This document shows, in pieces, positions 1 through 9,991 of a DNA stretch of 13,839 nt. Source of the stretch: a candidate division LCP-89 bacterium (GTDB lineage Bacteria; Electryoneota; B3-LCP); assembly GCA_025774735.1 (NCBI GenBank), contig JALGZU010000032.1, positions 1 through 13,839 on the forward strand. The letters run 5' to 3'. The notes beneath the pieces were generated by a model, which ran no database searches, had not been told where the DNA came from, and saw only the letters and a program-made list of their open reading frames with translations. The stretch's first letter is position 1. The number at the start of each line of letters is the position of its first letter. Made by a program: the position numbers and the translations under genes.

Positions 1-809
1 CCGCATTCCGAGATGACCAGTTTCCGGCCGCGCAGCTCCTGAACTTTATCGTAAAGCCGAATGCCGACAGCGCCGCCCAGGTCGTCGTCTCCGGAGAATA
101 GACCGAAGTTGGTCATGTCCCAGCCTTCACTGGGCATGGTCCAGTTTTCACCGGCGAAATGGAAAATCTTGGCAGCATCCGCGATGGTGCGGGGGTCGTA
201 TTTCACCTCGCGAGGATTGATGGAATAGACCACCTCGCAATCCATCTTATCGACCGGAATTTTGATCGAGGGGTTTTCCAGTTCGTCCTGGAGTTCCTCC
301 TCCATCCATTCCAGAGTCTCCAGGTAATCTTCCTTCAAGACGCCCATCTGGTTGCCGATTTCCCATTGATCCTTGCTGACTACGGCGACCCCCTCGGGCA
401 TGACGCCCACCGAAACCAGCAGACCCCGGGCCATGCGATTGAAGACGGCCAGATCGACGCCCATGGGGCAGTTGACCGAACAGCGGCGGCAGTTGGTGCA
501 TTTGCCGAAAACCGTATCTTTCAGCTCTTCCAGCTCTTCATCCGTATAGACACTCTTCGCCTTAACCCACCAGGGGAGTACCCGTCCGGTCCAGTCGATG
601 TGGCGCTTGAACAACTTGCGTAACTGGTCGCCTTTATAGGCTGGCAGATAGGTTGGGTCGTCTGGATTGGTCAAGACGTAATGACACGCTTGTGAACACA
701 TCCCGCAGTGTACGCAGGCGAGCAGAGATCCCGCCATCTGACGGTTAATTTTCTGGGACATCCGCTCGAGAACTTGTTCCGCTTTAAAGGATCTCTGGTG
801 GTTGCTCAT
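1..809 (-). CDS. DsrK/HdrD-like iron-sulfur electron-transfer protein, 3' end cut by window edge
   Basis: About 269 residues are visible and the frame is open to the left edge, so the C-terminus is missing. Two ferredoxin-type motifs bind [4Fe-4S] clusters: C32-x2-C35-x2-C38-x3-C42 and C104-x2-C107-x2-C110-x3-C114, the last followed by Pro. The last visible residues (ISECG) look like the start of the first CCG (cysteine-rich) domain found in DsrK, HdrD and HdrB, which in that family holds a noncubane cluster. The start ATG at 809 has a GGAG ribosome site 6 nt upstream. It lies 29 nt after the membrane cytochrome gene, the usual M-K pairing in which a membrane heme b subunit passes electrons between the quinone pool and a cytoplasmic Fe-S catalytic subunit. 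By family this is a thiol/disulfide or sulfur-relay oxidoreductase; the real substrate is unknown. Canonical DsrK is only one of several related groups. Confidence 0.88.
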   Translation of the reverse strand, partial: MSNHQRSFKAEQVLERMSQKINRQMAGSLLACVHCGMCSQACHYVLTNPDDPTYLPAYKGDQLRKLFKRHIDWTGRVLPWWVKAKSVYTDEELEELKDTVFGKCTNCRRCSVNCPMGVDLAVFNRMARGLLVSVGVMPEGVAVVSKDQWEIGNQMGVLKEDYLETLEWMEEELQDELENPSIKIPVDKMDCEVVYSINPREVKYDPRTIADAAKIFHFAGENWTMPSEGWDMTNFGLFSGDDDLGGAVGIRLYDKVQELRGRKLVISEC

Positions 810-838
810 GTATATCTCCGAAGTGGTTGACTTTGCGA

Positions 839-1537
839 TTAGTACCCCGCGTTGATCGGCTCGGAGCGCTTGCTCTTCACCATGGGATAGACGCCCCGAT
901 ACCCGAGGGTCTTGCCCAGGTAATATCTCGTGAATGGATAATAGAGGTAATGTCCGATCTTGCTGAAGGGGACGTAGATCAGGAAGAACGCTGTCACCCA
1001 GAAGTAGATAGTCAGGATGGTCTCACCAGCGGAGGTGTTCGGCACTGCCAGCGTGGCGAAGAAGAACCAGACCGTCAGCAGAATCAGCGAGAAATAATCG
1101 TCGGGGGAGCTGATGGCGCGCATGTTCGTGGTCCCGAAGCGGCGCACAATCCGCATGCAGCCCACGATGAACGCTGCCCCGATGATGATCTGCAGAATTT
1201 GAACCAGGAGGGTCGAAGTTAGAACTTGAGGCGCGTAGGGGATAATGAAGGAAAGACCAATGGCCACCGTGACCCCGATGTGGAAGATGACGAACTGAAT
1301 GTAGAGGAAAAACTTGGTACGAGTGCTTTCCATGGTCCAGGGCATGGCGATATTCAACCAGGAATAGATCACCCCCTTGGCTGGAGTCGTATTTTTCGGG
1401 CCGGTTGGCGCCTGCCTCTCTTTGCCGGCTTTGAAACGGCGCAGCAGCCAGATAATCCTGAGAGTATAAACCGTTCCCATGACGATCAGAGCGACTTCCT
1501 GTAATGTATGTTCAGCGAAGTGAAGCGAGGGACTCAT
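839..1537 (-). CDS. NarI/DsrM-like membrane cytochrome b subunit
   Basis: The product has 232 residues with about five hydrophobic helices (roughly 12-32, 76-98, 108-128, 148-165 and 172-195). Histidines at 6, 10, 86 and 196 are candidates for axial heme b ligands; H86 and H196 lie in or at the end of helices, as expected of the NarI/DsrM fold. A hydrophilic, Lys/Arg-rich segment at 33-56 and a basic C-terminal tail are probably cytoplasmic. The start ATG has an AAGGA ribosome site 7 nt upstream. It begins 16 nt after the macro-domain gene and is followed 29 nt later by the Fe-S subunit. In the family such subunits exchange electrons with (mena)quinone and dock a DsrK-like partner. Length fits NarI-type subunits, although canonical DsrM is usually larger. 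No other Dsr gene is visible, so I call it DsrM-like only. Confidence 0.82.
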   Translation of the reverse strand: MSPSLHFAEHTLQEVALIVMGTVYTLRIIWLLRRFKAGKERQAPTGPKNTTPAKGVIYSWLNIAMPWTMESTRTKFFLYIQFVIFHIGVTVAIGLSFIIPYAPQVLTSTLLVQILQIIIGAAFIVGCMRIVRRFGTTNMRAISSPDDYFSLILLTVWFFFATLAVPNTSAGETILTIYFWVTAFFLIYVPFSKIGHYLYYPFTRYYLGKTLGYRGVYPMVKSKRSEPINAGY

Positions 1538-1553
1538 GTTGTGATCCTTTTAT

Positions 1554-2084
1554 TTACGTGATAGTCTCGAGTTTCTTAATGAAGGGGCGGGATTCCCGGT
1601 TGTCGAGGGGACAGATGATGACTTCGTCAATTTCGGTATGATTCGTGAAATATTCCTTGATAGTATCGATCATGACTTCGGCGGACATGGGGAGGGGTAC
1701 ACAATAGAAACCAGTCCCCATCGGAGGGAATGCAACCTTTTTGATGCCCTTCTTCTCGGCTTCGTTCAAGGCATTGAGAATTGTTTTCTTCAGCTTGGCA
1801 GGGGTTTCCGCTTCCATGAATTTGGGACCGACGGCATGGATGATGTAGCTGGCTTTCATATTGCCGGCCTCAGTGATCACCGATTCGCCGAGTTCCAGGC
1901 TGCCCACTTCTTCGAGCGCCTTCTGGACGGAGGGACCGCCCCGCATGGCGATGGCGTTTCCGAACCCGGCCCCGAGTTTCAGGTCGGATTGGGCGTAATA
2001 GACGAAGGCTTCAACCTCCATGTCGGTTATGTCGCCTTTGACGAGCTTGAGCGTACTTTGATTGATCGATTTCGAGAGAGACAT
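1554..2084 (-). CDS. Macro-domain protein with degenerate catalytic loop
   Basis: This 176-residue protein is essentially one macro domain, the fold that binds ADP-ribose and related NAD metabolites. The GDIT strand/turn (17-20), the Gly-rich stretch at 38-45 and the phosphate-loop-like GTG at 123-125 are all in place. The loop that normally reads N-A-A-N before the Gly-rich turn is Y29-Y30-A31-Q32. The Asp normally in V-D-G-A-I is replaced, so F41-G42-N43-A44-I45 is seen. These are the Asn and Asp linked to de-ADP-ribosylation or O-acetyl-ADP-ribose hydrolysis in MacroD-type enzymes, so I infer binding or sensing rather than hydrolysis. The gene lies within a respiratory operon, 20 nt after the 75-aa gene and 16 nt before the cytochrome gene. 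An AGGTGG stretch upstream of the ATG may serve as ribosome site, at somewhat long spacing. Confidence 0.85.
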   Translation of the reverse strand: MSLSKSINQSTLKLVKGDITDMEVEAFVYYAQSDLKLGAGFGNAIAMRGGPSVQKALEEVGSLELGESVITEAGNMKASYIIHAVGPKFMEAETPAKLKKTILNALNEAEKKGIKKVAFPPMGTGFYCVPLPMSAEVMIDTIKEYFTNHTEIDEVIICPLDNRESRPFIKKLETIT

Positions 2085-2104
2085 AGTCGGGATTCCACCT
2101 GTGG

Positions 2105-2332
2105 CTAGAGTTCGTCGACGTCCCAGTCACCGCTTTCCTTGTGCATGAGCCTCTCGGCTTCAGCCAGGCCGCGAAGTTTGTAAGCCGCATCCCTGAGCGT
2201 GCCGTAGAGAACGCCGCAACTTCTGTCTTGCCTGCTGTTGTCGCCTTCATCCGCCAGAAGCATCATGTCGCGCGTCAACCGCAGGACTTTGACGATATTT
2301 TGATTAAAGGGTTTGGGCACAGTACTTTCCAT
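2105..2332 (-). CDS. Small conserved-looking protein of unknown function, first gene of the sigma-54 operon
   Basis: I do not recognise a named domain. The 75-residue product looks mostly helical, soluble and without a signal peptide. Its middle contains one Cys in an S-C-G-V-L-Y-G-T-L-R-D-A-A-Y-K segment that looks like a conserved core, and the C-terminus is acidic (ending D-W-D-V-D-E-L). I chose ATG 2332 over the TTG one codon earlier; a GGAAATAGG stretch just upstream can serve as ribosome site. It is the first gene behind the -24/-12 promoter, with a predicted 14-nt leader, and is followed 20 nt later by the macro gene. Its position suggests an accessory or regulatory role for the membrane complex, but nothing in the sequence proves it. 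Confidence 0.72.
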   Translation of the reverse strand: MESTVPKPFNQNIVKVLRLTRDMMLLADEGDNSRQDRSCGVLYGTLRDAAYKLRGLAEAERLMHKESGDWDVDEL

Positions 2333-2335
2333 CAA

Positions 2336-2675
2336 CCTATTTCCGCGACAGAGTGTAGCAAAACATGTGCCTTTCGTATCATCTCGCGACGAAACGCCAT
2401 TTAGTGTTTAATTATCAGTAATATAAATAGAAAGACAGAGAAATATTCGAGTAATCGGTGGGTGAGGCAGGAGTGAATTAAGTTACAGCTCTATAGAGCG
2501 AATTCCATCTCGGGGATTTGCAGCTGGAGGAATTTGCACAATTCCTTTAGTAGTTCAATATAAACAATTTAATTGAATTGATGGAGTTGATTACGTGCAG
2601 AGATTGGTGGAAAATCATCTTTTTGGATGTGTGTGAAACTGTTCACATATAATATAGTTACACTTGTGTATTAAA
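2336..2675. other. Intergenic region between regulator and operon, with extra inverted repeats
   Basis: This is an A/T-rich, non-coding 340-bp stretch. Besides the promoter and the candidate enhancer it holds a perfect 12-bp palindrome GCTCTATAGAGC (2488-2499) and an inverted repeat AGGAATT-N5-AATTCCT (2528-2546). Neither has a U-tract, so they look more like protein-binding sites than terminators. I see no other gene here and no clear terminator for the regulator gene, so read-through from it into the operon is possible. Confidence 0.6.
2357..2372 (-). promoter_or_regulatory. Sigma-54 (-24/-12) promoter of the 75-aa/macro/cytochrome/Fe-S operon
   Basis: Read on the minus strand the site is GGCACATGTTTTGCTA: GG (2371-2370), exactly ten bases, then GC (2359-2358). 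It matches the -24 element GGCAC and the -12 element TTGC of the RpoN consensus. The predicted start is near 2346, leaving a 14-nt leader before the ATG at 2332. An RpoN-dependent activator is encoded directly upstream on the same strand. Confidence 0.85.
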
Positions 2676-2681
2676 TTACAC
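2632..2681. promoter_or_regulatory. Cluster of palindromic half-sites, candidate enhancer (UAS) for the sigma-54 activator
   Basis: Two kinds of inverted repeat lie back to back. The first is TGTGAA-ACTG-TTCACA (2632-2647, perfect 6-bp arms). The second is TACAC-TT-GTGTA (2659-2670), whose right half also pairs with a third half-site (TACAC, 2677-2681) across six bases. The block is A/T-rich and lies about 260 bp upstream of the -24/-12 promoter, overlapping the stop codon of the regulator gene. That is a normal place for an enhancer bound by a Fis-type HTH dimer. Use by this regulator is inference. Confidence 0.5.
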
Positions 2682-4412
2682 TTTCCGGGTTAGAAATCGG
2701 TATAGCGAAGTTCGGCTGACTCCTAAAACTCTTGCGGCTTTGGCCTTGTTGCCCCCGCTGCGGACCAACGCTTCTTCAACGGAAGAGTGATTAAGTTTGG
2801 CAGGACGTCCCCGCTTGATGCCGCCCGGTGCGGAGTGGTTCTCGGCCAGTTCGGGAGGCAGATGTGAAACATCCAGGGTGCTCCCCTGGCTCTTGATCAT
2901 GCTGTACTGCACCGCGTTTCTGAGTTCCCTGACATTGCCAGGCCAGGGATATTCCAGGAATAGCTGCAAGGCTTCGGAGGAGACCTCCTTGACGACCAGG
3001 CCGGTATCCCGGGAAAATCTATCGATGAAATGATCGACCAGCATGGGGATGTCGCTGGCCCGCTCCTTAAGCGCGGGCATGTTGATGGGGACGACTGCCA
3101 GTCGGTAATAGAGATCATCCCGGAAGAGACCCTTCTGCGTCAACGCTTTCAAATTCTTGTTGGTGGCGCAGATGATGCGCACATCCACGTGAATCAGCTT
3201 CTCTCCGCCCACGGAGACGAAAGCTTTTTCCTGCAAGACACGCAGCAGTCGTAACTGCACGGGAGGGGATATCTCTCCGATCTCGTCCAGGAAAATGGTC
3301 CCGCCTTCCGCCAGTTCAAACCTCCCCTTTTTATCGCGGATGGCGCCGGTAAAAGCCCCCCTGACGTGTCCGAACAGTTCGCTCTCGAGGGTGCCCTCCG
3401 GGAGGGCTCCGCAATTGACTGGAACGAAGGGGCCCGAAGCTCTGGAACTCAGATTATGGAGCGCCGTCGCCACCATTTCCTTACCGCTGCCGCTCTCCCC
3501 CTGAATCAAGATTGGTACGTTGACGTCAGCCAGTTCCTGGATGGAATCGAAGATTTTTTGCATTGATACGTGGCGGCCGATGATGCCCTGAAAACCGCGG
3601 CTCTCATCCAATTTCCTGCGGATGTGGAGTACTTCGGTGACGTCCCGAAATATGACCAGAGCGCCCGTCACTTCTCCGACCGGTGTATTGACGGTGACCA
3701 CCGACATCTCGAGATCTCTGCGCTCGCCGTTGCGGCGGGTGATGGTCTGAGGATACCTTATCCTGTTGTGGACTTCCGCATCGCCCTCGCAAAAGGAGCA
3801 GTCCCCGCCACAGAAGCGGCCTGCAAAGACTTCATGGCAATCCCGACCGATGATCTCAGAATAATCGTAGCCCGTTATTTTCTGCGCAGCGGAGTTGAAG
3901 AAGTAGATCCTCCGCTCGAGATCGTGAGCCATGACACCATCGGTGAGATTGTCCAGGAGGGAGGCAAACGTCAGGCGAACTTGCAGGACGGACTCGAGAA
4001 AACCGTGCTGAAACAGTCCTTCCACCCGCTTCTGTATTTCGTCTCTGACGTTGCGAAATCGCTCTTCTGCCGTCGTAGCACCGGCCTCATCTGCGCGGGT
4101 CGGATCTGGTAGGGGCCAATGGATTCTGGCTGGCGAGCCGGGGAAGCTGGGGCAGATTTCGCGGGCTTGGTTGCAGAGTGTGATGACGATGTCGAACGGT
4201 TCCCCCTGAACGTCCTCAAGTGAGAGCTTGGTGACCGTTTCTATCGGCATACCTACTTCGGACATCACCTGCAATGCCAAGGGGTCGATCGTCCAGCGTC
4301 GGTCGCTCGCACAGCTGATGAGAGTGGCCTTGGGGGCGAAATCCCGGGCAAAAGCTGCCGCCATCTGGCTTCGACCAGAGTTGCCGGTACAGAGGAATAA
4401 GATGCGAAACAT
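2676..4412 (-). CDS. Sigma-54 enhancer-binding regulator with N-terminal ArsC/LMW-PTP domain and Cys-rich PAS
   Basis: From ATG 4412 the product has 578 residues. Residues 1-135 are an arsenate reductase/low-molecular-weight phosphatase fold: P-loop C8-T-G-N-S-G-R14-S, a second pair C80-x6-C87 spaced as C82/C89 of thioredoxin-linked ArsC, and H-W-P-L-P-D-P (98-104) with the catalytic-type Asp. A PAS domain follows (about 145-262), with C192, C201, C205 and C208 clustered. The AAA+ domain has Walker A G-E-S-G-S-G-K (305-311), an intact GAFTGA sigma-54 contact loop (352-357) and Walker B at 371-380. The Fis-type HTH is at about 543-575, preceded by an AT-hook-like K-R-G-R-P (533-537). It should activate the -24/-12 promoter downstream. 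The frame extends upstream to GTG 4484, but a predicted promoter starts transcripts near there and homology begins at M-F-R-I-L-F-L, so I prefer 4412. Confidence 0.92.
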   Translation of the reverse strand: MFRILFLCTGNSGRSQMAAAFARDFAPKATLISCASDRRWTIDPLALQVMSEVGMPIETVTKLSLEDVQGEPFDIVITLCNQAREICPSFPGSPARIHWPLPDPTRADEAGATTAEERFRNVRDEIQKRVEGLFQHGFLESVLQVRLTFASLLDNLTDGVMAHDLERRIYFFNSAAQKITGYDYSEIIGRDCHEVFAGRFCGGDCSFCEGDAEVHNRIRYPQTITRRNGERRDLEMSVVTVNTPVGEVTGALVIFRDVTEVLHIRRKLDESRGFQGIIGRHVSMQKIFDSIQELADVNVPILIQGESGSGKEMVATALHNLSSRASGPFVPVNCGALPEGTLESELFGHVRGAFTGAIRDKKGRFELAEGGTIFLDEIGEISPPVQLRLLRVLQEKAFVSVGGEKLIHVDVRIICATNKNLKALTQKGLFRDDLYYRLAVVPINMPALKERASDIPMLVDHFIDRFSRDTGLVVKEVSSEALQLFLEYPWPGNVRELRNAVQYSMIKSQGSTLDVSHLPPELAENHSAPGGIKRGRPAKLNHSSVEEALVRSGGNKAKAARVLGVSRTSLYRFLTRKV

Positions 4413-4487
4413 GACTAAAGCGATTTGATAAAACGATGCACAGGAGAGGCGGACAATTGCCGCCCATGCCACGTTCTTTCTCACTAA

Positions 4488-4516
4488 AATATAAGCTATT
4501 AAAGTGAAAAGTACAA
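4488..4516 (-). promoter_or_regulatory. Candidate sigma-70 promoter of the regulator gene
   Basis: On the minus strand TTGTAC (4516-4511), a 17-bp spacer and TATATT (4493-4488) form a reasonable -35/-10 pair. Transcription would begin near 4481, giving a leader of about 70 nt before the ATG at 4412. This favours 4412 over the GTG at 4484 as the real start of the regulator. Confidence 0.45.
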
Positions 4517-4706
4517 GCGTGAAATGCCCCTTAATTCTGCCTGATATGTGGATAAAGGGGTGATAAAAATGAGGACTTCAGCGGTTCTTTTCTGTGGATC
4601 TCTAAGACGTGTCCCGAATTATTGAACACTGTATTATAAATCGGGTGGTTCTAAGGAAACTAAAAATCGCTTGATTTTCGCTTTTTGCGAAGTTATATTC
4701 TGGCAT

Positions 4707-4722
4707 TGGAAACCTGATTGCA
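4707..4722 (+). promoter_or_regulatory. Possible sigma-54 promoter upstream of the hybrid kinase gene
   Basis: TGG-N10-GC is present as TGGAAACCTGATTGCA, with GG at 4708-4709 and GC at 4720-4721. The -12 half (TTGCA) matches the consensus; the -24 half has GGAAA instead of GGCAC. The predicted start is near 4733, giving a leader of about 150 nt. This is clearly weaker than the site at 2357-2372 and could be chance. Confidence 0.35.
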
Positions 4723-4882
4723 GCGAATATACTTAGTAAAATTGGATTCGATCGGCCTCGCGGCTGGACCGGATTCCACCGCGATTTCAGTTGTGCTTCC
4801 AAGCCAGAGCTTAAGAGAGAAACAGAGGGCAGATGAGAAAGGTTTAGACCTGGCATTATTTAGTCATCAGAAGGAGTGTATT

Positions 4883-7990
<3,108 letters not shown>

Positions 7991-8017
7991 CGTCTCAGGG
8001 CGAAGGAACGAGGAACA

Positions 8018-9820
8018 ATGACTGACAATCGGGACAGCCGTCAGGGAAAAAGCGGAAATCAGCAGGACATTAAAATCGTCTTCCATGGCGATACTCACTG
8101 GAAGGTGCGGATTTTGTTTTCTTCCCGCGAGGCTGTGGACCGCGAAATGGTGGAGTGTTTGCGCAGCGCCAAAAATTTGATTGCCAAGCATCACGGCGTA
8201 CCCGTCGAACTGCTGGAGTTGACAGAAATTCTGGAGCGAAGCCCTTCCCGGAAAGGCTTCGCCATTACCATCAACATCGGTAAAATCTTTGTAGAACAAG
8301 GCCAACCGGTCTTCAGCTTTCTACCGATGGAAACACCCAACGGAGTCGTCCTCGAGGATATGGTGGCGGAGTTGGATATCCCCTATCTGGATGAGACGAA
8401 TAAACCGGTAACCCCGGATCGCCTGTCCGATGAATTGGAACGAAAAGGTCTCGATCCAAGCCTCTGCGATCAGGGTGCGATCAGGGAAGCTGTAAAAAAA
8501 GTCATCGAGACTAAAAGCGCCGTTCGCGGTCTTGTTGTCGCCCGTGGAATTCTGCCGGAGGAGGGTGAAAATGCGAGACTGGATTACTCCCTTTGCGGAG
8601 ATCTGAATGGCGATTCCGGTATGAACGGAAAATTTAAAGATCGCAAAACCAAGAGGTCCGACGTCCTATGCCGAAAAACCTCTCCCACACGAGGGAAAAA
8701 ACCAGGTAAGAACGTCTTTGGTAAGGAAATTCCCCCGCTATATGGCCTCGACATAGACCTGGCGGACGGAGAGGGAACTTCATTGACGGATCACGGTGAT
8801 GGTCTCGTCGCGATACAGGACGGAGTTGCCCATGTTTCGGTTGATTACCGCACGATCCGCACGGATGCCGGTGAGGAGAGTTTCCCGGAAACCATTCGGA
8901 TCAGCGTGAAACCGGTGCTTCGTTTGCAGGGGGAGGACGTTGGTGATCTCATCGTCGCCGATTCGGTTGAGGTCGATGGATCAATTGGAGATGGAGCAGC
9001 CGTCACCACCCAGGGCGAATTTTACATGTCCGGCGATCTCGAAACTGGAGCAGTCATCAGGGCCGGATCGGACGTGAGGATAAACGGGCGAATAATGGGT
9101 GGTGAAATCAGCTCGGATCGTTCAGTCCGGAGCAGCAGTGAAGTGACGAATACCGTAATCATCGCAGGTCACCATGTTGAACTGGAAGGAGTGGTCGAAG
9201 GAGCTTCAATCACCGGCCATGTCGTCAAGCTGAATGAATCGCGCGGGTCATCCATCGTGGCGGATTCCCGGGTTGAAATGGAACGGGCTGGTAACGATGC
9301 CAGCGGCCGGGAAACGAGCATCCAGGTTGGCAGGATGGACTTCTACCTGGATAAAGTCAAATCGAACAAAAAGACCATCAGCGAACTCAGCTCCTATCTG
9401 CTGAGAATTCGCGATCTATTCGGTTCGGAAAATGTGCTGCGTATTAATCAATCCAACATTCAGTTTATTCTGGTTCAACACCTTAAATCGCTGCGCCGGG
9501 TCGGGAACACGGATGTGAAGGAGTCAACCGTACAATCCATGAAGAAGTTACTCGAAGAGGTGGCTCCGCTGAGGAATATAATCACCCAGAAATCCAGAGA
9601 AATCGATCTCTTTAAAGAGAAAGCTAAGGAAAAAAGCGCCACACCACCCGTCATCATCATCTCCGAGATGACATCCGATCCCGTGACCGTCTCGCTTAAC
9701 GGAAAACAAGCTGTAGTCGGACCGCTGGCCAGGCCTTCCAGCATCACCACATCGCCAGACGGTGACGTCAAAACCCTTCCCTTGTACCCCCCATCAGGAG
9801 ACTCCCCGGAACAGGGCTGA
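8018..9820 (+). CDS. DUF342 (FapA-like) protein
   Basis: The 600-residue product has the layout of the FapA/DUF342 family. An N-terminal alpha/beta region (about 15-170) is followed by the family's typical turn with C-R-K-T-S-P-T and G-K-N-V-F-G-K-E-I-P-P. A long Gly/Val/Ile-rich stretch comes next (about 300-440), with repeating V-x-V-x-G-x-I steps that look like a right-handed beta-helix. A helical, probably coiled-coil segment (about 450-550) and a Pro/Ser-rich tail end the protein. There is no signal peptide or membrane helix. Homologues are called flagellar assembly protein A or polymer-forming/cytoskeletal-like proteins, and their function is known in few species. The start ATG has AAGGA and AGGA stretches upstream. 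It follows the hybrid kinase by 27 nt and should be cotranscribed with it, so it may act with the kinase; no flagellar gene is nearby. Confidence 0.88.
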   Translation: MTDNRDSRQGKSGNQQDIKIVFHGDTHWKVRILFSSREAVDREMVECLRSAKNLIAKHHGVPVELLELTEILERSPSRKGFAITINIGKIFVEQGQPVFSFLPMETPNGVVLEDMVAELDIPYLDETNKPVTPDRLSDELERKGLDPSLCDQGAIREAVKKVIETKSAVRGLVVARGILPEEGENARLDYSLCGDLNGDSGMNGKFKDRKTKRSDVLCRKTSPTRGKKPGKNVFGKEIPPLYGLDIDLADGEGTSLTDHGDGLVAIQDGVAHVSVDYRTIRTDAGEESFPETIRISVKPVLRLQGEDVGDLIVADSVEVDGSIGDGAAVTTQGEFYMSGDLETGAVIRAGSDVRINGRIMGGEISSDRSVRSSSEVTNTVIIAGHHVELEGVVEGASITGHVVKLNESRGSSIVADSRVEMERAGNDASGRETSIQVGRMDFYLDKVKSNKKTISELSSYLLRIRDLFGSENVLRINQSNIQFILVQHLKSLRRVGNTDVKESTVQSMKKLLEEVAPLRNIITQKSREIDLFKEKAKEKSATPPVIIISEMTSDPVTVSLNGKQAVVGPLARPSSITTSPDGDVKTLPLYPPSGDSPEQG

Positions 9821-9872
9821 GCTAGGTGCGGCAACGCTCCGCCCTCATCTCAACTCCCGATCGCTCCCTGCC

Positions 9873-9889
9873 AATCACATTTCGTGATT
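9873..9889. repeat. Small inverted repeat downstream of the FapA-like gene
   Basis: AATCAC (9873-9878) and GTGATT (9884-9889) are perfect 6-bp arms around a 5-base loop. The stem is A/T-rich and no T-tract follows, so it is at best a weak terminator for the kinase/FapA operon. The rest of 9821-9991 shows no gene and no clear promoter. Confidence 0.3.
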
Positions 9890-9991
9890 TCTGAGTGGCG
9901 GGAATTCTCTCGCATAACTCCACTACGTTCACTCACCACAAAACTAAGCAATAACCGGCAAGAAAAATAGAGGATTAAAACTCTTGAAAAG

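Larger units (their letters stand above)
4485..4882. other. Divergent intergenic region between regulator and hybrid kinase
   Basis: No convincing gene lies here. The kinase frame is open back to a TTG at 4718, but residues encoded before 4883 match no domain. The region carries a candidate sigma-70 promoter for the regulator, a small inverted repeat AAAATC-GCTT-GATTTT (4663-4678) and a candidate sigma-54 site for the kinase about 30 bp after it. A long-loop repeat, CCCCTT (4526-4531) with AAGGGG (about 4555-4560), is weak. Confidence 0.55.

Noticed and set aside
3570..4112. 180-residue open frame on the plus strand
   Set aside because: It is antisense to the ArsC and PAS parts of the sigma-54 regulator and shows no domain.
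4413..4484. Upstream GTG start that would lengthen the sigma-54 regulator by 24 residues
   Set aside because: The added residues precede the start of the ArsC/LMW-PTP fold, and the candidate promoter places the transcript start at about 4481, on top of this codon.
4718..4882. Upstream TTG start for the hybrid kinase (55 extra residues)
   Set aside because: GTG 4883 has an ideal AAGGAG at 6-nt spacing, and the extra residues match no domain.
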